Positions 51,054 to 60,998 of a stretch of 64,000 bases of DNA are shown piece by piece. The translations under genes and the position numbers were made by a program. The notes under the pieces were generated by a model, which was not told the DNA's origin, made no database searches, and saw only the letters and a program-made list of their open reading frames with translations. The stretch spans positions 186,001 through 250,000 of the forward strand of contig NZ_JAVIFW010000011.1 in assembly GCF_031157275.1 (NCBI RefSeq). The letters are read 5' to 3'. The stretch's first letter is position 1; every line of letters begins with the position of its first letter. The stretch is from Streptomyces sp. LHD-70 (lineage in GTDB: Bacteria; Actinomycetota; Actinomycetes; Streptomycetales; Streptomycetaceae).

Positions 51054-52193
51054 TCAGCCGGCCCGAAGGCCGAGCGCCAGCGTCAGTTCAAGGACCCGGT
51101 GTGGCGATGCGAGATCCGGGAACAGCTCCCGCACCTGCGACATCCGGTACCGGACTGTCTGGGGATGGACGAACAGCGCCGCCGCCACCTCGTCCCGTCT
51201 GCCCTGGTGCAGCAGCCACTCCCGCAACGTCTCCTCAAGGCGCCGTGCGGTCGCGGCAGGCAAGGTCCGCAGCGGTGCGAGGGCTCGGGCCCGCAGGTCT
51301 GCGAACGCGTCCGCGTCGGCGCTCAGCACCAGCTCGGGCAGGTGGTCCTCGGTGTCGCGGATGTCAGAGGAGAGGGAGCGCGCGCGTACGGTTCGTGCGT
51401 ACGAGGCGGATGCACGGGTCCATGGCCGGGCCGGGCCGACCACGGCGGTGCGGTCGGTCAGCTGCCGCAAGAGATGTGATCGGTCGGCGTCGGGGACGAG
51501 CAGCACACCGGTGGCGTCCGGCAGATCGTCGAGGACGAGGGTGCTCGGGTCGAGCGTGCGGTAGGCAGGCCAGGCCTGGGTGGCGGGCAGCAGGACCGCG
51601 GTCAGCGAAACCGGAGGCTGCCACCCCGCCCGTTGGGCAGAGGCAAGGAGCACCTCCGGGCTCGCGCCGGCGAGGAGGTCGCGGGCCAGCTGTTCCAGGT
51701 GGCGCTCGTGGGCCCTGCCCCGGGCGGCGAGTTCGTCGGCGTGGCCCGCGGCGCTCGCGGCGGAGAGCTCGTCGATGTAGGCGAAGGTCAGCTCGGCGAA
51801 CTTGGCGACCTCGGCGGCGGGCAGACCTGCGGGTACGGCACCCGCTGCCAGGCATCGCCAGGCCACGCGGGCGCCGACGCGGTAGGCGCTGAGCAGGGCG
51901 TCCATCGAACGGCCGTCGCGCACCTCGCCGCGGCCCAGCTCGTAGGCTGCGTCGCCGGCGTCGCCGCCGGTGGCGTTCCCGCTCGCGAGGTCCAGGTAGT
52001 GCCCCAGAGCGGTGCGGACGGCTCGACGGATGGTGCCGCCCATGCGGCCCGAAAGGGCGTTGGCGTAGGGAGGGACCTCGTCGATGATCGCCTGGACGAC
52101 CTCGTCGGCGGTGGTCTTCAATGCGGCCCGAAGCGCGGTGACCGTCGTCTCATCCAGGGCCAGTTCGCTGGCCCTCCGTGTTACATGGCTCAC
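51054..52193 (-). CDS. PucR-family transcriptional regulator of the desaturase operon
   Basis: A 379-residue regulator. The N-terminal part (VSHVTRRASELALDETTVTA, RVAWRCLAAGAVPAG) is the RsbT-antagonist-like helical domain; the centre is a GGDEF-like PucR domain; the C-terminus carries the PucR helix-turn-helix LHQGRRDEVAAALFVHPQTV followed by RYRMSQVRELFPD. GTG at 52193 is chosen, preceded by AAGGAAC. It is divergent from the ferredoxin reductase gene with 87 bp between, including a palindrome, so it probably controls that operon, by analogy to related actinobacterial desaturase loci. Confidence 0.85.
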   Translation of the reverse strand: MSHVTRRASELALDETTVTALRAALKTTADEVVQAIIDEVPPYANALSGRMGGTIRRAVRTALGHYLDLASGNATGGDAGDAAYELGRGEVRDGRSMDALLSAYRVGARVAWRCLAAGAVPAGLPAAEVAKFAELTFAYIDELSAASAAGHADELAARGRAHERHLEQLARDLLAGASPEVLLASAQRAGWQPPVSLTAVLLPATQAWPAYRTLDPSTLVLDDLPDATGVLLVPDADRSHLLRQLTDRTAVVGPARPWTRASASYARTVRARSLSSDIRDTEDHLPELVLSADADAFADLRARALAPLRTLPAATARRLEETLREWLLHQGRRDEVAAALFVHPQTVRYRMSQVRELFPDLASPHRVLELTLALGLRAG

Positions 52194-52197
52194 GTTC

Positions 52198-52214
52198 TTG
52201 TTCCTTGCGAACAA
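52198..52214. promoter_or_regulatory. Palindromic operator candidate between pucR-type gene and reductase
   Basis: TTGTTC CTTGC GAACAA is a perfect 6-bp inverted repeat directly upstream of the pucR-type GTG and 67 bp before the reductase ATG. It suits autorepression. Binding is inferred. Confidence 0.4.
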
Positions 52215-52280
52215 TCTTGCCGATCAGATTCACGTCCTACGGTCAGGACTTTACGCCTTGAGGCGCAGCAAGCTGGGGCC

Positions 52281-53336
52281 ATGACGAGTGCAGCCCTAAG
52301 CAGCAGGGCGTGGAAACTGCTGGAGATGGTCACGACGCCGCTGCTGCCGTCGGACTACCTCGACCTGGTCAGCCCGCTGCGTGCGGGCGCTGACCTGCGT
52401 GGGCGCATCGAGGCCGTGCACCCCGAGACGGGTGACGCCGCGACTGTCGTGATCAGGCCGGGACGGGGCTGGCGCGGTCACACGGCCGGTCAGTATGTGC
52501 GGATCGGGGTCGACGTCGACGGGGTGCGCCTGTGGCGTGCCTACTCCATCACCTCGCCGACGAACCGGCAGGACGGCCGCGTCACGATCACCGTGAAGGC
52601 GATCCCGGACGGCAAGGTCAGCAACCACCTGGTCCGCAGGGCGGAACCAGGCACGCTGATCCAGCTCGACCAGCCGACCGGTGACTTCGTGCTGCCGCAG
52701 GCCAAGCCCGCCAAGGTGCTCTACCTGACGGCCGGCAGCGGCATCACGCCCGTGATGGGCATGCTGCGCGACACCGAGTTCGACGACGCCGCCATGGTCC
52801 ACTGCGCGCCGCGGCCGCAAGACGTGATCTTCCGCGACGAACTGCACGACCTGGTCGCGGACAAGAAGCTGCGGCTCACCGAGGTACACACCGACACAGA
52901 CGGCATGCTCGACATCGCCCGTCTCGACGAACTCGTGCCCGACTGGGCCGAGCGCGAGACCTGGGCCTGCGGGCCCGCGGGCCTGCTCGACGCCGCCGAA
53001 GCGCACTGGACCGAGCACGGCGTACACGAGCGCCTGCACACCGAACGCTTCCGCCCCAGCATCGTCGTCGCCGGCGACGGCGGCGAGGTCACGTTCAGTG
53101 CCACCGGCAAGAGCGTCGACGCGGACGGCGCCACGCCGTTGCTGGACGTCGGCGAGGAGGCCGGCGTGCTCATGCCCTCCGGGTGCCGCATGGGCATCTG
53201 CTTCGGCTGCGTCACGCCGCTCAAGGCGGGTGCCGTCCGCGACCTGCGCACCGGCGAGATCACCGAGGCCGATCCGGGCGTCCTCATCCAGACCTGTGTG
53301 TCCGCCGCGGCGGGCCCCTGCGACATCGAACGGTAG
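52281..53336 (+). CDS. NAD(P)H ferredoxin reductase partner of the desaturase (Rv3230c-like)
   Basis: A 351-residue fused flavoprotein. The FAD domain has WRAYSITSPTNRQDG, the NAD domain LTAGSGITPVMGML and a C-terminal CGPAG motif; the C-terminal plant-type 2Fe-2S domain has CRMGICFGCVTPLKAG and TCVSAAAGPC. The N-terminal helical stretch LLPSDYLDLVSPLRAG is typical of this group. It passes electrons from NADPH to the adjacent fatty-acid desaturase, as Rv3230c does for DesA3. Gap to the next gene is 8 bp. ATG at 52281; the ribosome site is weak. Confidence 0.9.
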   Translation: MTSAALSSRAWKLLEMVTTPLLPSDYLDLVSPLRAGADLRGRIEAVHPETGDAATVVIRPGRGWRGHTAGQYVRIGVDVDGVRLWRAYSITSPTNRQDGRVTITVKAIPDGKVSNHLVRRAEPGTLIQLDQPTGDFVLPQAKPAKVLYLTAGSGITPVMGMLRDTEFDDAAMVHCAPRPQDVIFRDELHDLVADKKLRLTEVHTDTDGMLDIARLDELVPDWAERETWACGPAGLLDAAEAHWTEHGVHERLHTERFRPSIVVAGDGGEVTFSATGKSVDADGATPLLDVGEEAGVLMPSGCRMGICFGCVTPLKAGAVRDLRTGEITEADPGVLIQTCVSAAAGPCDIER

Positions 53337-53344
53337 GAAGCACT

Positions 53345-54463
53345 TTGACCGCCATCGACCCCACCGCCCACCTGACCGCGGAGCAGATCGAGGAGCTCGG
53401 CCGCGAGCTGGACGCGATCCGCGACGAGGTGCTCGCCGACCGCGGCGAGAAGGACGCCGCGTACATCCGTAAGGTCATCTCGGCGCAGCGCAAGCTCGAG
53501 CTGGTCAGCAGGGGTGTGCTGCTGTTCTCGTTCTTCCCGCCCGCGTGGCTGCTCGGCACCGCCGGGCTGTCCGTGGCGAAGATCATGGACAACATGGAGA
53601 TCGGCCACAACATCCTGCACGGCCAGTGGGACTGGATGCGGGACCCGAAGATCCACTCCACCACCTGGGAATGGGATCACGTCTCGCCGGCCGACCAGTG
53701 GAAGCACTCGCACAACGAGCTGCACCACACGTACACCAACGTGATCGGCAAGGACAACGACCTCGGCTACGGCATCATGCGCGTCGACGAGGACCAGAAG
53801 TGGCACCCCTTCCATCTCGGCCAGCCGCTGTGGAACTTCATCAACGCCTGCTTCTTCGAGTACGGCATCGCAGCGTACGACCTGGAGCTCGGCAAGAACC
53901 TGCACAAGCGCCGCCGTAAGAACCCCGAGTTCCGCGCGCGGGCCAAGGCCGTGGGCCGCAAGATCCGCAAGCAGGTGCTCAAGGACTACGTGATCCACCC
54001 GCTGCTTTCGGGCCCGTCGTTCCTCACCACGCTCGCCGCCACGTTCACCGCGAACCTGGTACGCAACCTCTGGACCCACTCGGTGATCATGTGCGGGCAC
54101 TTCCCCGAGGGCGTGCAGGTCTTCGAGCGCCGGTCGATCAACGGCGAGACGCGCGGCCAGTGGTACCTGCGCCAGATGATGGGCTCGGCGAACATCAGCG
54201 GCAGCAAGGCCATGCACTTCATGACCGGCAACCTGTCGCACCAGATCGAGCACCACCTGTTCCCGGACCTGCCGAGCAACCGGTACGCCGAAGTCGCGGT
54301 GAAGGTGCGCGCGCTGTTCGAAAAGTACGAGCTGGAGTACGTCACCGGGCCGCTGCCCAAGCAGGTGTTCTCCGCCTGGCGCAAGGTCTTCCGGCTCTCG
54401 CTGCCGAACAAGAAGCCCAAGATCAAGACGCCGGACCGCGAGCAGGAGCTCGTCGCGGCCTGA
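53345..54463 (+). CDS. Acyl-CoA/fatty-acid desaturase (DesA3-like)
   Basis: A 372-residue membrane-bound di-iron desaturase. Three His boxes are intact: GHNILHGQ near residue 88, HSHNELHHTY near 122 and HQIEHHLFPD near 299. Hydrophobic helices lie before box 1 (LLFSFFPPAWLLGTAG) and between boxes 2 and 3. It introduces a double bond into a fatty acyl chain using electrons from the upstream reductase. TTG at 53345 follows AGGAAGCAC; the frame upstream is open but lies in the reductase gene. The operon is the mycobacterial desA3-Rv3230c pair. Confidence 0.9.
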   Translation: MTAIDPTAHLTAEQIEELGRELDAIRDEVLADRGEKDAAYIRKVISAQRKLELVSRGVLLFSFFPPAWLLGTAGLSVAKIMDNMEIGHNILHGQWDWMRDPKIHSTTWEWDHVSPADQWKHSHNELHHTYTNVIGKDNDLGYGIMRVDEDQKWHPFHLGQPLWNFINACFFEYGIAAYDLELGKNLHKRRRKNPEFRARAKAVGRKIRKQVLKDYVIHPLLSGPSFLTTLAATFTANLVRNLWTHSVIMCGHFPEGVQVFERRSINGETRGQWYLRQMMGSANISGSKAMHFMTGNLSHQIEHHLFPDLPSNRYAEVAVKVRALFEKYELEYVTGPLPKQVFSAWRKVFRLSLPNKKPKIKTPDREQELVAA

Positions 54464-54962
54464 TTCCCGGTATTGGTTCAGATCTTTCGGCCGTACCGGC
54501 GGCACCGCCGGGTTCGGTGACATCCGTTGCGGACAGTGGGGCCGCGACATCGCACCGTACGACACGGGACCCAGGCAGCCCGGTGTCGTCGTGGGTAATG
54601 CCGAGGCCGCGGTTGCTGTACAGCGCGCGATCAGTGAACACGCCACGGGAACCGACCGCTATGAACTCGAGATGGCCGTGAAGAAAGCCGTCCGACACCC
54701 AGCGCCGCCGGCCGCGGCCACCTGAGGGCTGTCTGCACGGCCTCGTCGCGCACCAGGCACCGTGATTCTCTGCAGAGAATCGCGTGCCGCTGCCGCCCGT
54801 GACCGGCCGGCGCCGAGCGCTCGTGCGCTCGGGGTGCTGTTGGTCGTCGGCGTGCTCGGGCTCGTCACCAGCCTGCCGCGTAGTGTTCGGCCACAGGAGC
54901 CGAGCTGAGCGAGCCGGATGACTCGCACCGGCCATCGGTGAGTCCGGCGGGAGGGTGAGCGG
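54464..54962. other. Gap after the desaturase gene
   Basis: About 500 bp. A small CGGCGG-CA-CCGCCG stem at about 54496-54511 could end the desaturase transcript. A minus-strand frame with GHLEFIAVGSRGVFTDRALY looks gene-like for ~50 codons but lacks start and context; it may be a relic. Nothing else supported. Confidence 0.35.
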
Positions 54963-55850
54963 GTGCACGACGGCGAGGCCGAGCGGCCCGATGCGGTCCG
55001 CTGGGAGCCGGTGCCCCCAGCCGCGGTGGCGGCCGCCGAGCGCCTGACACATCGCGTCGACGTACTCGCGCGCCAGGTCGTCGATGTCTACGCGACTGCG
55101 GTACTTCCCGATCCCAGCAAGCATCCCGAGGAGCTGGATCTCGAGGTCGCCGCGGCCGCCAGGCACTTCCTGCGAGGGTTCGCCCTGGCTCTCGCCGAAC
55201 GCCGGGCCCCGTCAGCGCGGGAACTCGAACTTTTCCGTGAGAACGCCGCACGCCGAGCCGAAGAGGGCATGGATCTGCGGACCGTCCTGTGGGGACAACA
55301 GGTCCTGGCGCGTACCGCCTGGCAGGCGCTTGTGCAGGAACTGGAGACGTCGGCGCCAGCCACACTGGAAACGGTGGGCGACCGGCTGTTCCGGTACTGG
55401 TTCGCCTTGGTGGACGCAGCGACGACGGGTTATCTGGAAGGCCGCCACCCGGAGCAGGAACCACGCACCCGCGAGGTGACCGCGGCGCTGCTCGCCGGCC
55501 GGCCCGCCCAGTCGCTGGCGGACATCCATGGCATCCGCCTCACCAAGGCGCACGTCGTCCTCGCGTTGCGGTTCGCCGACCACCCGCAGGAACTGCTCGG
55601 CGGCGAGACTGATCGCCTCGCCGCGGGCACCCGGAAACTTCGCCGTGTGCTGCTCAGGCTCGCCCGTCAACTCGGCGAACCTCCGCTGGCCCGGCTGGAT
55701 CCCAGCGGCGGCGTCGTCCTCATCCCCCGCGCCGCGCCGGATGCGGGCATGCCGCCGGACCTCTCTGACAGGGTCGCCGAACTGTGTGCTGCCGCCGGGG
55801 CCGGGGCCGCACACAGCCACACCAGAGCCGTTCCACGCGACCCCCGCCCG
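54963..55850 (+). pseudogene. Second PucR/CdaR-family regulator, C-terminally truncated
   Basis: Starts at GTG 54963 after GAGGGTGAGCG. About 280 residues match the N-terminal and central parts of PucR-type regulators (RAPSARELELFRENAARRAE, EGMDLRTVLWGQQVLARTAW, FRYWFALVDAATTGYLEG). The frame continues to 56135 but becomes unrelated low-complexity after about 55840, so the C-terminal DNA-binding domain is missing. It could only act, if at all, as a non-binding fragment. Confidence 0.7.
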
Positions 55851-56509
55851 GTGACCATGTCTCCCAATTTTCGTTACCAGGCGGGCCGGATTTCGTCGGT
55901 TCCCCACCCACCAGGTGAAGTCTCCAGCCCACGGGGCCGCTCCGCTTCTCTCACACCGGGGGCGGCCCCTCTCCTCATCGGGCACCACGAGCTTCCCCGC
56001 CGGCGTCACCCCACCCGCCTGGATCGACGTCTACGCCCAACTCCCCCTCGACCTCCTGCAGCACATCGGCCCGTACGCGTGCGCGCCATCGGCTACGACC
56101 AGGACAAGCGAGAGCAGGGCGACTCCCTCGCCTAGGTCGCCTCAACACCGGAAACCCTCACGGCCTGCCTGCCCGCGTACCAGCCCGAGCGGGCCCGGAT
56201 CGTCGCCATCGGACGGCAGGACTGCGAGCACGCCGAAGCCCACCTCCACATGGACCGTGATCGCTTCAGGGAACCGCCCCCACTCGATCAAGCGAGGAAC
56301 CGGCACGACAGTTCGACCTGCCTCACCCGCTTTACCACGCGATCACCGCGCGACCGGTGCCCCAGTCATCCAGCGAACGCAAAGCCCCCTGCGTAGGAGC
56401 CGCCTGGCTGACAGGCCGCTCAGAATCCCGGTCGAGAGGCGCCAGGGAAGGAGAGCAGCCCTCCCAGGATGGTCGCGCATCGCGGGAGCCCGGAACTCTT
56501 GATCGCCGA
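55851..56509. other. Relic DNA after the truncated PucR gene
   Basis: No complete gene. A plus-strand frame at about 56082-56300 reads VRAIGYDQDKREQGDSLA, stop, VASTPETLTACLPAYQPERA, RIVAIGRQDCEHAEAHLHMD, which looks like an old gene with an in-frame TAG at 56133-56135. The family is not recognised. Confidence 0.35.
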
Positions 56510-57165
56510 TCAGCTTGAAGGAGGTGCCGTTGATTCACGGAGGATCATGCGGCCTTCCACTCGGATCCGGGACGGCTCCGCAGAGCTGTCGCCGTTGATC
56601 CTGGACAACAGCACCTGTGCGGTGATCATGCCGATCTCGTGCATGGGGTGGGCGAAGGCGGTGACCGGTGGCCGGCAGATCTCGAACCAGTCGGTGTTGC
56701 CGAACGCGACCAAGGACAACTGGCCGGGGATATCGAGGCCCAGGCGGTTGGCTTCGTGCAGCACCCCGAGCGCGAGGTCGCCGCTGGAGGCGAACACCGC
56801 GGTCAGGGCCGGGTCCAGGCCCATCAGGCGCCGCAACGCTTCAGCTCCCCACATCGGCGTGTGCTCGCGTGCCATGACGTAGCAGTCGGGCAGCCCGTTC
56901 TCTCCCAGTGCGGCGCGAGCTGCGGCGACGCGTTCGCGGGCGTTGCTGAACTGCAGGTCGCCTGCGATGACGGCGATGCGTTCGTGCCCCAGTGACCTCA
57001 GGTGGTTGATCAGGTTCGCTGATCCGTCGTCCTCGGCGCACTGGACGCTGTCCACTCGGGACCGACCGGAAGCGCGCATCATCTCCACCACCGGCACGTC
57101 GAAAGCTTCCCGTGCCTTCGGGCGGGCGGAAGGGACCAGCACGATCCCGTCCGCCTGCGAACCGC
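56510..57165 (-). pseudogene. LacI-family regulator lacking its DNA-binding domain
   Basis: The LacI effector domain is recognisable from about 57165 to the stop: LINHLRSLGHERIAVIAGDL, MWGAEALRRLMGLDPALTAV, FASSGDLALGVLHEANRLGL, LSLVAFGNTDWFEICRPPVT. The N-terminal helix-turn-helix and hinge are absent; the open frame to the right (to 57310) encodes unrelated sequence. It is a truncation, apparently at the junction with the hydrolase gene's upstream DNA. Confidence 0.7.
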
Positions 57166-57356
57166 TCCGGGGTCGTCGGCCGCTCGTTCGCCCCGAACGA
57201 CATCCGGTCGAGCCTTCCCGACCGACTGCACTCAGATGTCGTTGGTGGGACGCGACGTGCAGCGCGTGGCATGCTGCTCGTCGCTCCACGGTGGCACCGG
57301 CAGGTGTCACTCTCGCCTCTGTCCCCGATCAGTTCCTGCCTAGGTGAGCACCACAG

Positions 57357-58124
57357 ATGAACGAAAAAGTGAGATTCCCCAGCGTCGTCGGCCCCGAACT
57401 GGCCGGGGTGATCGACCTGCCGGAGGGCGAGGTGCGGGGCTGGGGCCTCTTCGCGCATGGCTTCACCCTCGGCAAGGACTCGCCGGCCGCCTCTCGTGTC
57501 AGCAAGCAGCTGGCCCGCGAAGGCATCGGCACGCTGCGCTTCGACAACCTCGGCATCGGCGACTCCGACGGCGACTGGGGAGACGGGTCCTTCACCGTCA
57601 AGGTCCAGGACACCATCCGCGCCGCAGCCTTCATGGCCGAGCGCGGAACCCCCGTGGACCTGCTGGTGGGGCACTCCTGGGGAGGCGCCGCTGCCCTCGC
57701 CGCCGCCCGCGAGATCCCCGGCCTGCGCGCGCTGGCCACGATCGCCGCGCCCGTCGACCCCAGCCACGTCGAGCGGCAGTACGACTCGGTCCTGGACCGC
57801 GTGCTCAGCGACGGCTCTCACCAGTGGTTCGTCGGCGGGCGCACCCTCGTCCTCAAGCGCGCCTTCGTCGAGGACGTCCGCAAAGCACACCTGCGCGACC
57901 GGATCGGTGAGCTGAACCTTCCGCTCCTCGTCGCGCACTCCCCCACCGACTCCACCGTTGACATCGACAACGCCGCAGAAATCTTCCAGGAGGCCCGGCA
58001 TCCGCGCAGCTTCATCTCACTCGAAGGGGCGGACCACCTGCTGACCGCGCGGGGGCAGGCGCAGCGGGCCGCGCACATCATCAGCGCCTGGGCCGACCAG
58101 TACCTCGACGAGCCACGGCCATGA
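57357..58124 (+). CDS. Alpha/beta hydrolase
   Basis: A 255-residue alpha/beta hydrolase of the dienelactone hydrolase/OsmC-associated type. The nucleophile elbow is GHSWGGAAALAAA (Ser near residue 104). A later SPTDSTVDIDNAAEIF has the acid, and GADHLLTARGQA the final His. The N-terminal LFAHGFTLGKDSPAASRVSK is the oxyanion region. The substrate is unknown. ATG at 57357; GTGAGCACCAC precedes. It is monocistronic and divergent from the truncated LacI gene. Confidence 0.87.
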   Translation: MNEKVRFPSVVGPELAGVIDLPEGEVRGWGLFAHGFTLGKDSPAASRVSKQLAREGIGTLRFDNLGIGDSDGDWGDGSFTVKVQDTIRAAAFMAERGTPVDLLVGHSWGGAAALAAAREIPGLRALATIAAPVDPSHVERQYDSVLDRVLSDGSHQWFVGGRTLVLKRAFVEDVRKAHLRDRIGELNLPLLVAHSPTDSTVDIDNAAEIFQEARHPRSFISLEGADHLLTARGQAQRAAHIISAWADQYLDEPRP

Positions 58125-58150
58125 GCAACTGCAGTAGTGCCATCCTGTGT

Positions 58151-58790
58151 TCAGTCAGTCGCAATGCAGGTGTCGTCGCCGTTCGCGGCCCGGACGAGTG
58201 AGACGGACGCAGCCTGCAGAGCGACGGCCTTGATGGGGTCGGGCAGGCAGTCGAAGGCCTGCTCGTCCTCTGGGTAGTTGCTGTAGATGGAGGCGAGCAG
58301 CCCTTCCATGGTGTCGTGCAGATCGGTATCCGGATTCTTGACGATGAGCTGGCCGAACATGCGCGGGAAGGTCGTGCGCCTGACACTGGCTCCCCCACGA
58401 GGCCGGCGAGGTGCTCCTTCGCCTTCTTGGTGGCGAACATGTCGACGTCCTTGTGTGTGCGCACCTGCAGGTACACGCGGGTCCGGTCCGGCGAGATGTT
58501 GTTGGCCTGCAGGTGCGCGGTGATCGTGCCGATCGTCAGGTGCTGGTGTTCCAGTGCGTCGGTGAGCGGGTACAGCACGATCCGTGCCCACTCCGCGTAG
58601 GTGTCCGGCTGGTAGGCGTGCCCGAGCACCTCGTTGAAGTACTGGTTGATCTCGTTGACGTGGTGGCGCACCAGCAGCGGAAGTTCCGAGGGAACAGGAG
58701 CGTTGGCGTGCAGCGCGTTCGGCGCGAAGTACTCGTCCTCGACACGGTCACGGTGTTCGAGACGTCTCGCCGGATGTCGTCGAGGTGGGC
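58151..58790 (-). pseudogene. Frameshifted gene of unknown family
   Basis: From about 58760 the minus strand codes a coherent protein: FAPNALHANAPVPSELPLLV, HHVNEINQYFNEVLGHAYQP, TYAEWARIVLYPLTDALEHQ, AHLQANNISPDRTRVYLQVR. Near 58390-58410 the frame breaks, and the rest (MFGQLIVKNPDTDLHDTMEG, EDEQAFDCLPDPIKAVALQA) continues one frame away to the stop at 58151. Upstream of 58760 another break is likely. No start is clear and no family recognised. Confidence 0.5.
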
Positions 58791-59128
58791 TTCGTAAGTA
58801 CCGCCCTGGACTCGGCGGCGGGCCCCGGCCTGGTGCTTGTCGCGGTGGTTGGGGTTCAACAGTCTCGTCCCTTCAACGCGTGCGCGCTCGGCCCCGTGAC
58901 CCGGTGCGCGCTGCGTGAGGTACGAGCTTTCACCGGTGTGCTGCGCTGCTGCCAAGCCACTTCCGGCCCTGAGGTCCTCCGGTCACGGGCCGAAGGAGAA
59001 GGCGGCCGAGGCCGACGCAGACGGCCCGTATGTGGAACAAGCGCCGGCGCCTGAAGGTCACGATGTTGGATCTCGCCCTTGGCTTCTCAAGCTGTTGCGC
59101 TCGGACCTGTCAACGGTCATTTCGAACT
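58791..59128. other. Gap left of the second ISL3 element
   Basis: A minus-strand stretch GTYEAHLDDIRRDVSNTVT (about 58745-58800) may belong to the decayed gene to the left in a third frame. The rest has no supported gene. Confidence 0.35.
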
Positions 59129-60780
59129 GGCTCTTCGGCACTTTCTGTGAAGCGGTTGGGGTAGCCCTCCTGGGTGGGGATCATGCCTGTGGCCTGCTGA
59201 AAGTCCTGTTTCCGTACCTATCCGATGTGACCATCGATGAGTTGGTCAGGAGCGGCAGTTCCGTACGCTTCACCGCGAGATGCACGGTGCCAACGGCGAG
59301 GTGTCCCGGGTGCGGGATGTCTGCGAGGCGGATCCACAGCCGGTACATGCGAAGACCTGCGGACACGGCGGTCGGCGGGCAGCCCACGGTGATCAACCTG
59401 CAGGTCCGTCGCTTCCTCTGCGACAACAGCGACTGCGGGAAGCAGACGTTCGCCGAACAGGTCGAGGGCCTCACCTTCCGCTACGGACGACGCACCGTGC
59501 ACTTCCAACGGGCCCTGGAGCAAGTGGCATTGATACTCGGCGGGGCAGCTGGTGAACGCCTTGCGACAAGGTTGGCCATGCCGGTCAGCGGCTCCACACT
59601 CCTGCGGCTGATCGGGCGCCTGGAGCTGCCGGCGGTCCCCGCGGTCGAGGTCCTCGGCATCGACGAGTTCGCCTTCCGGCGCGGCCGAAAGTTCGGCACG
59701 ATCCTCATCGACATGCGCTCGCGTCGCCCCGTGGATGTGTTGCCCGACCACACGGCGGACACGTTCGCCGCGTGGCTCCAGAACCGTGATCATGTCCGCA
59801 CCATCTGCCGGGACCGTGGCGGGTCGTTCGCCGAAGGTGCCCAACGGGCCCTGCCCGGGGTCCCGCAGGTAGCCGACAGATGGCACGTCCTGCACAACCT
59901 GGCCACCGCCGTCGAGAAGGCGATCCGCCGTCATCGTCCCTGCCTCCAGCCACCTGGACCCCTGCCCGATCCGGACCCTGGTGCCGAGCGCGAACGGCCC
60001 GTGGTCACGCGCTCCGAGGAGAACACCCAAGCCCGGTGGCAACAGATCCACCCCCTGTACGCGAGGGGCATGAAGATCGACACGATCAGTCAGATCACCG
60101 GCTACGACCGCACCACCGTGCGCCGTTACGCGCGCGCTGCCTCCCCGGAAGAACTCATCCGGCCCCGACCGCGTCGCCGCACCAACCTGGACGCGCACTA
60201 GCCTTACCTGCTCGCTCGCTGGACTGAAGGATGCGACAACGCGCAGATCCTGCGCGACGAGATCGCCGCTCGCGGCTACACCGGCTCCCGCAAGACCGTC
60301 CGTCGCTTCCTCAACTCCCTCGGCGACAGCACGAAGCCGTCGTCCACGTCGACACCTCCGCTGCCCGTGGCGGATGTGGTGCGCTGGATCATCGGACAGC
60401 CGGAGAACCAGAGCGAGACCGCCCGGCAACACCTCAAGGACCTCTGCGACCGCTGCGAGTACATCGCTGCCACGAACCGTCTCGCTCGCAGCTTCACCAC
60501 GATCCTGCGAGGCCGCGACGGCCACCGCCTCGTCGACTGGCTCGAGGAAGTCGAGCAGAGTGAACTCAAGGAACTGCACGTCTTCGCGAACGGCGTGCGC
60601 AAGGACCTCGCAGCCGTCGCCGCCGGCCTGACCGTCCCCTGGAACTCCGGCCCCGTCGAAGGACACGTCAACCGGATCAAGATGCTCAAACGTCAGCACT
60701 ACGGACGTGCCGGATCGACCTCCTCAAGCGCCGCATCCTGCTCGCCAGTTGATCGGCTTCACGGAAAGTGCCGAAGAGCC
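59129..60780 (+). mobile_element. Second ISL3-family insertion sequence, inactive
   Basis: Positions 59129-59153 and 60756-60780 are inverted repeats matching at 24 of 25 positions (one T/C difference). They share the core CTTTCCGTGAAGC with the element at 46 kb. Size 1652 bp. The flanking 8-bp sequences (59121-59128 and 60781-60788) differ, so no target duplication remains. Confidence 0.85.
59185..60752 (+). pseudogene. ISL3-family transposase with amber stop and 3' frameshift
   Basis: The family sequence runs from about LLKVLFPYLSDVTIDELVRS through CPGCGMSARRIHSRY, GIDEFAFRRGRKFGTIL, CRDRGGSFAEGAQ to RRTNLDAH, then a TAG (60199-60201) stands where a sense codon (Lys AAG in relatives) is expected. 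The same frame continues PYLLARWTEG and later VPWNSGPVEGHVNRIKMLKR. Near 60714, one base is missing (GGATCGAC for GGATTCGAC), shifting the last ~10 codons. Two independent lesions make it dead. The start codon is also unclear. Confidence 0.82.
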
Positions 60781-60998
60781 ACGATCAAGAGGCCGTTGAC
60801 AAACTCGCCGTCAGACCACGGAAGAACACCGGCCCGATCAGTCGGCTCTACGTCAAAGGCGTGGGCACCCAGAAAGACCGCCAAGCATCTCCTGACGACG
60901 AACCGTCAAGGAAGTCCTGAGACCTCACGCCGACACCACTGGCTGGTAGATTCCCGCGTGTCAAGGGCGTGTCATGAACACTCGACCAAGGGAGCGCA

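Noticed and set aside
54464..54962. A minus-strand gene after the desaturase
   Set aside because: About 50 plausible codons but no start, no domain and no continuation.
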